64,000 bases of DNA from Paracamarosporium sp. OC-R06-R3. Taxonomy: Eukaryota > Ascomycota > Dothideomycetes > Pleosporales > Didymosphaeriaceae. The notes beneath the pieces are model-generated. The model was given only the letters and a program-made list of their open reading frames with translations, was not told where the DNA came from and did no database searches. A program made the position numbers and the translations under genes. Below, one piece after another: positions 24,765 to 34,812 of this stretch (within the stretch, counting starts at the first letter, position 1; each line of letters starts with the position of its first letter). The stretch spans positions 124,001 to 188,000 of the forward strand of contig JACVRA010000202.1 in assembly GCA_019828545.1 (NCBI GenBank), written 5' to 3'.

Positions 24765-26938
24765 TTAATCCTTCAAGTGCAGCCATTGTCTCATTTTCGC
24801 CCGAAGTCCAACCTTCTGGTCTCGTCTCGGATCCTCCGCTATGCTCTCCAGCGACCTGTTTGGAAACTTCGAATATTCGCGGACTTTACCGTGAGGGTAT
24901 TGTACCTCTGGTATCCATATTGCTGCAATCAAGGCTCCCAAAAGCATGGTAGGTATGAGGAATAGTAGAAGTCCAGCCAACGGCTCCTTCTCTGTTCCTC
25001 CAGCTTTTATATACTTCATTGCGATCTGCACAAGAATCGCCCCAAGCTTTCCGCAAGCGGCTGCTATACCATAGCACGTTCCTCGATTCTTCGTCTCGAA
25101 TAGCTCGGCGGGAATCATGAAGGTGATTGTGTTAGGGCCCACGTTCATCTAAATAGGAGCTTATAGTCAACGTATGTCTCAATGGAAGACTTTACTTGGT
25201 ATCAACTTACGAGGAACAACGAGATAGCGTAAAAGACCACTGTGACGTCATGATCGCTAGTCTCATAAACATCAAACAGGCTGCCTCCTAGGATAGCGAA
25301 GACGACAGCAAGAACCACGAACATGAGAACCATGAAGCGAACTCGTGGGACACGATTCACCAGACAGAGGATAGCTATACATCCAAGTACTGATGCAGGT
25401 CCCGTCGTCCAAAGCGCACGTTTGAAATTCCCCTCAAGGATCAGGTAAATGGGTTGAGTTTCGTTGTGTGGCAAGGAGTTGCTATTCCAGTCATACTGAT
25501 GCTTCGCAGCCTCTGAATCCTCATCCCCCGCTACATTTGGGCGCCATATCTTACTGATAAGTTGTGGCTGGTCCAATCCAAGACCGTAATACGCGACATC
25601 GAGAAAGAACCAACACAATGATGTTGCCTAATTATACAGCTATGGGATCAGTAAAGATCAAGAAGATGGCGATCGGTACATGTCTATCTGTCTTCAGACA
25701 GATCCATTTCGTACTTCAGCTTTGGAAACGTACCATAAGTATGGGCCCATGTGGGCCTTTGGCAAATTGCTTGAAGCCTCTCCAAATTTCCTCTTTCCAT
25801 TCCGAAAGAGTTTTCTTGGCCCTGGGTGAGTACACTTCGGCTGAATTTCCGGATTGCTGACCTGTGGTCTGAGCTCTGTCATTTCTATTCATATTATGCA
25901 TTGTATTGACGCGAGGCACTCCATTGGCATCATTAGGATTACCATGGTCGGCTTCTTCTCGAGCATTTCTTCCGCCATCGGTTGCCTGCATAGCTGTCGA
26001 TGAACCACGATTGATTTCGTTTCTCATCGAATCATGGTACACCTCTGCAGCTCCTTCCAGGAGAGCCGGTACGTCGCGCTCGAGTAGAAGATATCGAGGG
26101 GTTTCCGGAATAGTTAAACGCCCGATAATAGCAAGAATCGCGGGCACAGCTCCGACTCCAATCACCAACCGCCATACTGCATCAACGACTGGGGCAGCAT
26201 TGGGACCAGTATCCAGACGTCCGAGTGGGGGGTTGTGGCGAGCACTGATACCTCGCAAAGCCCCAAGTCCGACGCCTTGCGCCGTGAGTTGTGCTAGCGG
26301 CTGCATCAAGAACACAGCTGCTAACATACGACCACGATGGTTCGTAGAAGACCACTCAGATGCGATCAAAGCCGACAACGGGTATTCCGCACCGACCCCG
26401 ATGCCTAGGAGTGTACGCCAAAATATAATCCAAGGAAATATGTCCATCGACTCGTTGTTGTAACCCGCCGATGCTTGGGTGAGGCCCAATGTGGCACAAA
26501 TCACAATGACCAGCTCAACACCGTAAAGACGTTTACGACCGAAGTTGTCTGCTAGATAACCAAAGGTCACCATGCCTGTACAGGTGCCTATGAGTGTTGC
26601 GATATTGATGAAGAGGCTACGGGTGCCATCCCTTTGCCGCGGCCAGTACAGATACGCAAGCGCTGGCACAACCACGTTGGTGGAGAAGATCGTGTATGCT
26701 GGCAACAAGAGTCAGTTTATTAGACACAGCCGGAAAATCCACAACCACGAATACCTCCAGTGAAGAAACCAGAAGCAGCAACAAAGAGGATGCGTTTGCT
26801 GAGCTTGCTTTCTTCGACCGTTCCGAGAACGAGATTCTGGATCTCCTCAAAATCACGCCTCCCCGTGTTCCACGGTGCGTAGATGTCGGAATTGTCCATA
26901 CGACCCCATATTCTTCGAAGTCGCCCCAGAAAACTCAT
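24765..26938 (-). CDS. Inorganic phosphate:H+ symporter, MFS (PHO84-like)
   Basis: Plasma-membrane phosphate importer of the MFS phosphate:H+ symporter family. Exons are 26755-26938, 25734-26698, 25211-25627 and 24765-25148 (649 aa); introns of 56, 106 and 62 bases keep frame. Splicing the first intron restores SGFFTGAYTIFSTNVVVPAL, the family's TM1. Other signatures are FGYLADNFGRKRLYG (motif A), GVGAEYPLSALIASEWSS (phosphate-porter signature), IPETPRYLLLERD, SLCWFFLDVAYYGLGL in the second half, and MNVGPNTITFMIPAELFET. The central loop between the halves is long, hydrophilic and Asn/Arg-rich (residues about 290-385). In TM1 a Gly (TGAYTIF) stands where many homologues have Asp (TDAYDIF), which may alter proton coupling. 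The start at 26938 (MSFLGRLRRIWG) is the first in-frame ATG. A CACGTGGG motif lies about 180 bases upstream, as expected for phosphate control. Confidence 0.92.
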
Positions 26939-27410
26939 TATCGCAGATGCACCTGGGTGTTCGGTTTGCAGAAGCGTAAAGCAGTGTCATTTCGAATGAG
27001 AGGGGCAACTGGCAGACAGAGATGCACACAGTCGCAACGAGGCTGACGGCGGCAAGATACGAGATTCAGCTGTCACAAGTTCAGGCCTCAGATTTGGGTT
27101 ATGGGGGAAATGGATGGTCCACGTGGGGCTTTCAGGATTGTGATTGGTGTTTTTATCCGGATGGAGCTCGACGTAGCCGCGCAGCATTCATCAATGAGAT
27201 ATTCAAAACCAGGCTACCACAGGTCTTTATAACTATGGAGAGCTTGGTGTGTTCTTTTCTACGCATCTGCCTACGGGCTATGCACACGCGACAATTGCAA
27301 GACCATGCCGTCGTCCAACGATCGACAGGCAACATCCCTGGTGCCACGGCTGCAAGTCCCCACTATGACATGGGTTCGTTCGGTGCCCAGTGCTGACTGA
27401 TTGATGTTAG
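26939..27410. other. Gap between phosphate transporter and S8 protease
   Basis: 470 bases shared by the divergent PHO84-like gene and the S8 protease gene. It contains the CACGTGGG motif at 27120. A plus-strand frame reaches 27396 but cannot be joined to the protease with an intron of normal size, so the true 5' end of the protease remains open. Confidence 0.45.
27120..27127. promoter_or_regulatory. Pho4/NUC-1-like E-box (CACGTGGG)
   Basis: CACGTGGG, the high-affinity Pho4-type bHLH site, embedded in CCACGTGGGG. It is about 180 bases upstream of the PHO84-like start on the minus strand. The site matches the family's known regulation; binding itself is inferred. Confidence 0.55.
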
Positions 27411-29717
27411 CGATCTGTTCTCTCGTGATTCATTAAGCTCCAGCCACGGGTTGTGCGCTTTCACGGTTCATGAACGACAGCATGAACGTGTTGTCCGCTG
27501 GTATGATGAGGACGACAAGCTTACTGTGGAACACTTGAGTAAGCATTCCTTACTTGATGGCTGATCTGTTCTAAGCATATCCTGCAGTTCCTAGGGGAAG
27601 GATCCCCTATACCAAGGCTAAGATCGGACGAGAGGTAACGTATCGGGACATGAGAACTGAAAGTGCAGCAGTGCCTCATGAATTCATACTCGGTATGGCT
27701 GCACACCATCTGCAAAGGCTCACACCTTGCTATTACTTCGAAGATGAACAACAGAGCGTGCGCTTCCAATGTGCGGCCCGCCAAAAACAATTGCTGCAAA
27801 CATTCGAGACACGCCGTATCAAGACTCACGATGGTGAGATCTCTCGGGGCCAGGAGCTCAAAGTGTGGCAGAAACCAGGAGAGTTGACTGTCACGTTTAC
27901 CTTCTTTGCCCATATGGGCGACGTTCAGCCGAAACAGCACTATGAGCTAGAGCTCATCTGGTTCAAGCAGGACGCAAAGCGGACTGGTGAAAAGGGGCTG
28001 ACTATGACATTTTACACCGCCAAAGATGAACGTAATGAACGTCGGGGATCGAACGATAACGCGGGAAAGATTCGAAGCTTCTTCCCGCGCAGGCCTTCAG
28101 AAAACCACCTCACCACCGAAAATCGAACTCGTCGAATCTCGACACATTCACGGTCGTCGTCAAGCTCATCGAACTTCAGAGCTCTTCCTGACGGCGATAG
28201 GATCGTTACGCCGCACAAGGCTTTCTTGGCCTGGAGAACCCTTTTGGTGGAATTCGAACATGAAAGTGGTAAGTAGAGAAGTATTTTTTATCATTTCTAC
28301 CGTCCTTATGATCCTGCAGATGTTGAACAATTCTTGGATGTCTGTCACGATCCAAGCGTCGCCCCAGAGCCTCGGGTTCCTGAATCGCGATGGAAAGTCA
28401 GTCACGGTTTTGAGGAGACGCTGCACTTATTGAAGCCAGTGTCTGGTGCATATGTCTCCACTCGTACGCCTCTTCCAGAGTCACGGACTACATCAGGCGA
28501 AGAAGGTCAGGCAGTGTAAGAGCATCCTCTTCATTATGACCCCAGATTTACTAACGCCAAAACAGGGTTCAAGCTGGCCATTGGTTTACCGGTCTGCATA
28601 ATTTAAGAAACCGATATTTTCCACACGGTCTAGATGAGGCTGTTCGAGTGCACATCGCCATTTTAGACACTGGTATCGACAATACGAACCCAGACATAAC
28701 ACAAATGTGGGGAAGACGAGCGCAGTCTGCTAGAAGATATCGTGATTTTTTGGAAGATTCCGCGGTTGCTGGTCAGCTAGGAATAGAGCCTTGGACCAAA
28801 GAGAGGGTGACTGAGCTTGTTAGGCAGCTGCGGCAGCGTCGCGGAGACTTGCCGCAGGATGTTACAGGCCATGGGACTCATGTGGCGGGTATTATCATGC
28901 AGCTATACCCAGAGGCAAATCTGTTCATCGGGAGGGTACTAGAGGAGAATGTTATTAACGAAGAAGGCCACACGAGAGCAGCCGCCAGAAGGCTTGCGCT
29001 GGTAAATTTGCACGATACGGTATATTCGGTTTAGACTACGCTAATTCATTTTAGGCCATATTGTTTGCTGCCGAGGTGTGGAAGGTTAAGATCATATCCT
29101 TGTCCATTGGTTTCCGTAAGGCCTTTCTGAGGGACGAGGAAAAGGCCATCGTACGAAACGCCCTCAAGTATGTCATGGACAACCATCCGGAAATTCTTGT
29201 CTTCGCCGCTGCATCCAATGAGGGAAATAGAGATAAGATCCTCTTCCCAGCTAGCGAAGACAAGGTTTTCTGCATCAACTCATCCAACGGAGATGGGAAT
29301 GCTTCTGAATTCAATCCACCACACCAAGAACGTCACGAAAATTTTAGCATTCTCGGCGAGGGTGTCAGCTCTACGTGTCTACAAGAGAACAACGCAGGCA
29401 CAGGAGGCAGACTGATATCATCTTGGGCAGTGCGAAGAGGCACGTCGGTTGCTACGCCTATAGCTGCGTCGGTAGCAGCAATAATCCTCCACTTCGGCCG
29501 CCAGTGGGCACCAGACGGCCACAGGAACCTCGAAACGCGTCGCGGTATCAAGCGCGTTCTAGAGAGCATGGCACCTCATGAGAATCGAGACAGATTCTAC
29601 GACATTGTTCCGTGGATGAATGGCGTGTTTCTGGAGAACAACGACTTTCGGGATCCGAATGAGTCTATTGCATTGGCGAAGGAAAGGTTTAGAAATGTAT
29701 TAGATGACGCTTTCTAA
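27411..29717 (+). CDS. Subtilisin-like S8 serine protease, partner of gasdermin-like gene (5' end unresolved)
   Basis: Cytosolic-type subtilase with a long N-terminal region. Exons that I can support are 27411-27538 (possibly with more upstream), 27588-28268, 28320-28515, 28566-29001 and 29055-29717; phases agree across all four introns. The catalytic triad is complete: Asp in HIAILDTGIDNTNPDI, His in VTGHGTHVAGII, Ser in RRGTSVATPIAASVAA, with the oxyanion Asn in FAAASNEGNRD. No signal peptide is seen. The N-terminal part (about 330 codons, HEFILGMAAHHLQRLTPCYY; ELKVWQKPGELTV) is not a domain that I can name. Upstream of 27411 an in-frame TGA at 27394-27396 blocks the frame and there is no ATG before 27650, so the start is a further exon, or Met at 27650, or the 5' end is damaged. 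The 3' end is 107 bases from a convergent gasdermin-like gene. In Podospora anserina the adjacent HET-Q2 protease cleaves the HET-Q1 gasdermin to kill the cell, so this is the likely activator. Confidence 0.82.
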
Positions 29718-29824
29718 GAATGAAAATGGTGTAAACGAGATGATGACTCTAAGCAAAATCTCAGAAACCTTTCTTGCGCTGTGTGACCAGTGAATACGTA
29801 AAATGCCTCTAAACGCCAGATGCG

Positions 29825-30733
29825 CTATACGTCCAGCAAGTCTTCATGCACTTGCAGCAAGCAATCCTCATCATCCTGGTCGTCCCTCACCACAGTCGAA
29901 TCAAACCCATCAACAGGATACCCTCCAGACCCATAATCACCCTGAGACTGCTCAACCGATTCAATCTTCACGTCTTCCCAAGCACCTACACTAACACTCC
30001 TCGGCATCTCATTCACTACCGAAGTCGACGAAGACTCACGCTCATGATGTGCCACCGTCGCACCCTTCACATACTCCTTAGTTTTACTCACCGTCTGCCT
30101 CTTTACAATAATCCTCCTCAACCGATATGCAAACACAAAGTCGGAGCTCCCAGAAAACCACACCGTCTCACCCTTGCCCTTGCCCTTGTCCACTAGCACC
30201 CCACCCGACACAGGCACACCACTAAACGGTGTCGCATCAACTCCAGGCTTCACATCAAAATCCACACCCTTCATACTTGCCCGTAAATGTGCAGCCCCAC
30301 GCGCTATCTTCAACCCAGTGACCATGTACACACTCCTCCTCGGATTCCTCTTCACCCACTCCGCAACCTCCTCACGCCCTACCACGCTCCTCTCCACATA
30401 CTCTGTATCCGGCTCGAAGAAGCTCGTCTCCAGCTCATCGAACTGGAAAATCTCCGCTTCCGTTCTAGAAAAAGAGAGCACGGCGTCTGCGCCAACGCCT
30501 ATGATCATGGCCGCAAATTGCGCCCAGATGCCGATGCGGTGCTCACGATTACGGTAGAGTTCTGTGCCCCAGTCTGCTTTTATGGTTGTGGCGATTGACG
30601 GGGTAGCGATGGGGAGGGGCGGCGCGAGGCGCGTCCAGGGTTCGGAGGGGAGGGTTATGATTTGGCCGAGGGTGATGTGTTGATTTGGGGGGTAGTCGAG
30701 GGAGCGGAGGGCGAAGTATGTTTTTTGGGCCAT
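29825..30733 (-). CDS. Fungal gasdermin-like protein (RCD-1/HET-Q1 type)
   Basis: Intronless gene, ATG at 30733, 302 aa. It matches the fungal gasdermin-like family, in which the N-terminal domain makes membrane pores after proteolytic removal of a short C-terminal tail, causing regulated cell death. Features seen: SLDYPPNQHITLGQII at residues 11-26, IGIWAQFAAMIIGVGADAV at 67-85, FDELETSFFEPDTEYVERS at 98-116, RRSVYMVTGLKIARGA at 132-147, and SGSSDFVFAYRLRRI at 194-208. After about residue 220 the sequence becomes polar and Ser/Asp-rich and ends in an acidic tail (DDQDDEDC), as expected for an inhibitory, cleavable C-terminus. The length is close to that of characterised fungal members (about 250-300 aa). 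It is convergent with the S8 protease gene. The family call rests on remembered motif similarity and the neighbour; I could not run a profile search. Cleavage site and activity are inferred. Confidence 0.8.
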   Translation of the reverse strand: MAQKTYFALRSLDYPPNQHITLGQIITLPSEPWTRLAPPLPIATPSIATTIKADWGTELYRNREHRIGIWAQFAAMIIGVGADAVLSFSRTEAEIFQFDELETSFFEPDTEYVERSVVGREEVAEWVKRNPRRSVYMVTGLKIARGAAHLRASMKGVDFDVKPGVDATPFSGVPVSGGVLVDKGKGKGETVWFSGSSDFVFAYRLRRIIVKRQTVSKTKEYVKGATVAHHERESSSTSVVNEMPRSVSVGAWEDVKIESVEQSQGDYGSGGYPVDGFDSTVVRDDQDDEDCLLQVHEDLLDV

Positions 30734-31385
30734 TAGGGAAGGATATAGCGGTGCACTGTTGGGCTCAGCCGAGGCGGTTTGTGCGTATGTAGGCTTTGGT
30801 TATCTAGCTGAGAGACTACTATTTGGTACAGGTTGTTCGTTCGGCGTTGGTCCTGTGAAGGTAAGAAAGCTTTCGCCGGTGTATGTCGTTTCTAGCAAGT
30901 GTCTAGGTATTGCTAACGAGTACGCTAAAGCGTGTCGGTGAACTGAAACGCGTGCGCGGCATCTTTCTTATCTTTTTATGGTGTTTTGCATGCGTGCAGT
31001 TGGTGATCCAGTTGAACCCTGCATTTGGTGCACGCGGTGTGGCGGTCCGCACAGCCACTTGCATGCGTATACGAGGGAGGCTGATCGATCGAATAAGGCT
31101 CGAGGACAGCGCGGACCTGAAAGAACATGCTTCACATGACCAGAAAGTTCGATTTACAAGGATTTCTGGCAGCCTACAGTTGCGTTTCAGGCTTTCTACC
31201 GGTGTAGTCAGAAGACGAAGTTAACGCACAGTCGAATTCGTGTCACGTGTTGTTAAGGTTACGCCGTGGATTAACAATTCATCCTAGTTTGTGGGACACT
31301 TCGGAACAATCGCTGCCTTTTGGAATTTTTGAAGTTTGAATTACAACTATGTCTATAATATAAATATATAGGTCACGATCGGGCG
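30734..31385. other. Upstream region of the gasdermin-like gene
   Basis: 650 bases between the gasdermin-like start and the 3' end of the S41 protease gene. It should hold the gasdermin promoter. A TCACGTG sits near 31242. AT-rich from 31310 on. No coding feature seen. Confidence 0.45.
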
Positions 31386-34191
31386 TTACTTGTTCGTATT
31401 CGGACAGCCCAATTTATATTTGTTGATGTCAACGTACTCAGGAACGCAGTAGCCTTCCACGACAGTGACCGTCTCAAAATTGACCTTCTTTCCATTGATC
31501 GTCTTCTTAGGAACATTCTTTTTCGACTCCGCATCTCTCAACTCTTTAAACCACATCCCATCACCGCAAGCGCTTCCGTAGTTAGTTGTGTCCGGCAAGC
31601 AAGCACTCATTGAGCGCCAAGTATTTCCGTTCCCAGTGCAGTCCACAGGGAATTCTCTGCAATGTAGAGTGGCTCCTGTGCAGTCGCTCTGGCGGTAGCA
31701 CTGTTTGATGTTTGTCGTCGATATAGAATCTTTCGTGATAACATCATACAATGAGGGGGAGCCAGTGGCATTTGAGGTGAGGTCGGAGAAGGTGATGTGA
31801 TCTAGATTCAGGTTTGGTGCTTGGGCAGTTCGTTTGGGAGGCGTCTTTGATTGAGCCGAAGCGTTGCGCACAGAGTAGCCCGTGGAATCCTCGACACAGA
31901 GAGACGAGTCGTCCCAGGCTGCAGTGGCGACGTCGCTCCAGAGCTGTGTGAGGTTGTAGATGTTTTGGAGGGTGTAATAGAGCCTACAGTCAGCAGCTTC
32001 GTACTTGAACTGCACAGGTATGACATCTTTATCACCCTCACGGATCTGATCGCGAATGTTGAAGCCCGCAAAGTTGACAAATAAGTCATTGTTATCGCGT
32101 TTTGGGAGTTTCGCGAAAGCATCCTGGTCATCGATCGTGTCGTTTAAGTTGATGAAATCATAATCGAGAGCTTCTGCAGAATAGAGACGGGCGCCGCGGC
32201 TGCCGGAGGCTGTTTGCATAGGGCCTGTTGTAGGACGGCCACCGACGACAACGGTTTTCACGCCTGCTTGGTGCGCCATGAGTTCTACAAAGTATGCACA
32301 CGCTGAACTGCAGAGACCATCGGTGAGAAGCACAATGCTGTCAGGTGACCAGGAAGGAGGAGGGGGATCGGCAGGCTCATCTTCATAGCCAAAAGGAATC
32401 CTAACATTATTAGTACTTGCCAAATCGTATAGCAGGGTCTTCTTACCATCCTTGGAATCCAGCAGTATCAAACACCTGATCCGAGAGATTATATAGTTGA
32501 AGGTTCGTAAAGGTGTCCGCCCGATCGGAAACGGGGCCCTTGTACTCATCCCAGCTACTGTAGTTTCTTCCAGTCGCAGGATTGATTCTGTTCCCAATGA
32601 CCCATTCACTGGAAGCGAAATACTGGTAGTTAGAGTCAAGGGCGCCATCACCTTGAGTCTCAAGGTTGTCCCACCAAGTTGAGTAGCTCTCTCCCAATGT
32701 ATTCGCCATTTCGTGTGAGCGAATGCGACTGGCTGTCCACGGTTCTTGGTCGTAAAAGAAGCGCTTGAAAACCGATAGAGCTAACAGTTTCAGTCCACCA
32801 TAGTTCTGCTGGAGGTCGATAATCACTCTCGAAACGTTCTTCTCTGTTGCGTCGCCAAGGAAATCGTCGATCGTCCGGAAAAAATTCCGCGTATCATTTC
32901 CTTGTTGGTAGAAACTGGGTATACTAAGAACGCCTGTCGTGTCATCCAGGAAGTAACCTGTGAGTACTCCACCGCTCAGACGGCCAAGATCTTTCTGTAT
33001 GTAGTCCGGATCGTTCGGGTAAGCCCCTTGCGAGTCGTTGCACCAATTAACCTTTGTGGGATTGCCAATTGGACAGATGAGATCCACAGGTGAAGGACCA
33101 TCGTCCTCATCGTCTTCCTCATCGTTGGTCTCACCTTCCCATTCTGGCCACCATCGTTGGTTTGATGCGTCCCAACTATCCGGCAGAAGCCCCAGCACGA
33201 AGTAGTTGTAGAAATCGCCAGCTGTGGTCAATGGACCAGTATGTCCAGCTTCGCTATACGAGGCCAGCCAGTAAGAGTACGTGATGGTGCCGTTGGCTTG
33301 GGTGTAGTTGATAGCATCACCAGGATAGAACAAGGCTGAATGTAGAACACTTTGATAGCTCTGTATATCTGATAGCAATTAGTATATTAATACATCGGTT
33401 GCCTGAGACTGCTGCTTACCAAGGGCAGGATTCTCAAACAGAGCATTCCAGTCGGCGTGTGGTTCAAGGTACCCTTCGGAGTTGACCTCAGCAAACGATG
33501 TCAGAAACTCCACTGCGTCTATGTCGTTGATCTGGGTTATCGGCGATGGCTCCCAACCTTCAAGCTGACTGGTGATGACTTCGTCCTGGAAATAAACACT
33601 TGGTGCCTCTTTTCCATCGCGGGAAGCCGAGACCAGAGAAAATGGAGAGATGAAAGTGAAAGGCGCCAGCAGACCTGCACTCAGGTAGACATGAGAATCG
33701 TGAATGCGGTTTATCAAAAGCTGCAGATCGGCTTCGAAAGCATATTGTGTAGTGTATTTCCCTTCTGCGACATGTTCTTGTAATAAGCCTAGCTCGGCAA
33801 CAACGTCGACCGAAGGTTGTTGATAGCCTTCTGGCGGGTCTTTTAGGAAGGCAAGCGTGCTTTGGAATTGCAGTGTCTGGTTGTAATAGCTGATGAATCG
33901 TGACGCCACGTCTGGTATGAACGGCACATTCGACAAACATTCAAATACATCTGAGGCCCAGAAAAGTGTTTGCCCTATTGCGCATTAGATGGGGAAAGGA
34001 TGCAGATCGATGTCTTGAGACGCACCCTGTTCTTTGGAGACGATTAGATCGCCACAGGCAGTACTGGCAACTTCAGGCGCCTCGGTTGGTGTAGGCGGCA
34101 GGATCAGCCGATCCGTCTCCGTAGCGGGTGCGGCCCACACCAGCCCAACCACCAACCCCAGCATTAACACACATCGGTGAAGGACAGACAT
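31386..34191 (-). CDS. Secreted S41-family (tail-specific/CPAF-like) serine protease
   Basis: Extracellular S41 peptidase of the fungal CPAF-like group. Exons are 34026-34191, 33420-33974, 32447-33368 and 31386-32400 (885 aa); introns of 51, 51 and 46 bases keep frame. The ATG at 34191 starts a signal peptide (MSVLHRCVLMLGLVVGLVWAAP). The N-terminal domain carries DVASRFISYYNQTLQFQSTL and NRIHDSHVYLSAG. A Ser/Thr-poor, Asp/Glu-rich loop (TNDEEDDEDDG) sits mid-protein. The S41 core contains VSRVIIDLQQNYGG and the nucleophile Ser in LLTDGLCSSACAYFVELM, followed by VVVGGRPTTGPMQTA. The C-terminal 150 residues are Cys-containing (CYRQSDCTGATLHCREF ... CVPEY), typical for the secreted group. Several N-glycosylation sequons (NDT, NVS, NYS) fit secretion. 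It probably degrades external or host protein. Substrate is not known from the sequence. Confidence 0.9.
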
Positions 34192-34812
34192 GACGACGCA
34201 GCGGTAACGAACGAATGCTAAGGGCAATTTTTCACACTTTATGAACTTGATGGGGACTCACGATGATATACATTTGGGGCCGAAACGAACGCGACACTAC
34301 CATGGCTTGGCTTACCACGATCACACTGACCCCAAAAGTAGGCAACTGTTGGGGGCTATGCAATGATTCCAATCGACACTCTCCCCGTACGGTCTAAAAA
34401 CACCGTCCAATGATAATCATGATCGACCCTCCTTGAGCTAGGTCGCTAAAGCGGTAGTGCATGGGGAGACATGGGTAGCCACGGGACTTTGGGGGCCACA
34501 CAGGGCGCACATGGTCGTCGCATTCGCTTTTTAAGGCTTGGTCGGTATACCAGTCGGCCCTTCTACACATCTGAACACTCATGCGGCTGAAAAATCCAAT
34601 CTCCGAGGAGCGGCAGATTGCTTTCCTTCCTCGACCACGCAAAAAGCAATGAGCTGGCCCCGCCTAGACTGTACGAGAAGGATCGAGCCACATCTAAGTT
34701 CAATTTCTGTTCTTGCGCACATTACGAACGACCATAACGACGCTCTCAATCTCGTTCATACTATGCCCCAGTCTCTAGGCAGTCATCTGAAACTACTACC
34801 TAGGTAAAAGTG
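34192..34812. other. Divergent promoter of S41 protease and NACHT-HET gene
   Basis: 620 bases shared upstream by two divergent genes. I see no coding frame with support. No TATA box is obvious at the usual distance from either start. Confidence 0.4.

Noticed and set aside
27022..27396. Plus-strand frame as first exon of the S8 protease
   Set aside because: The only donor in the right phase (27378) would leave a 33-base intron, too short for this genome.
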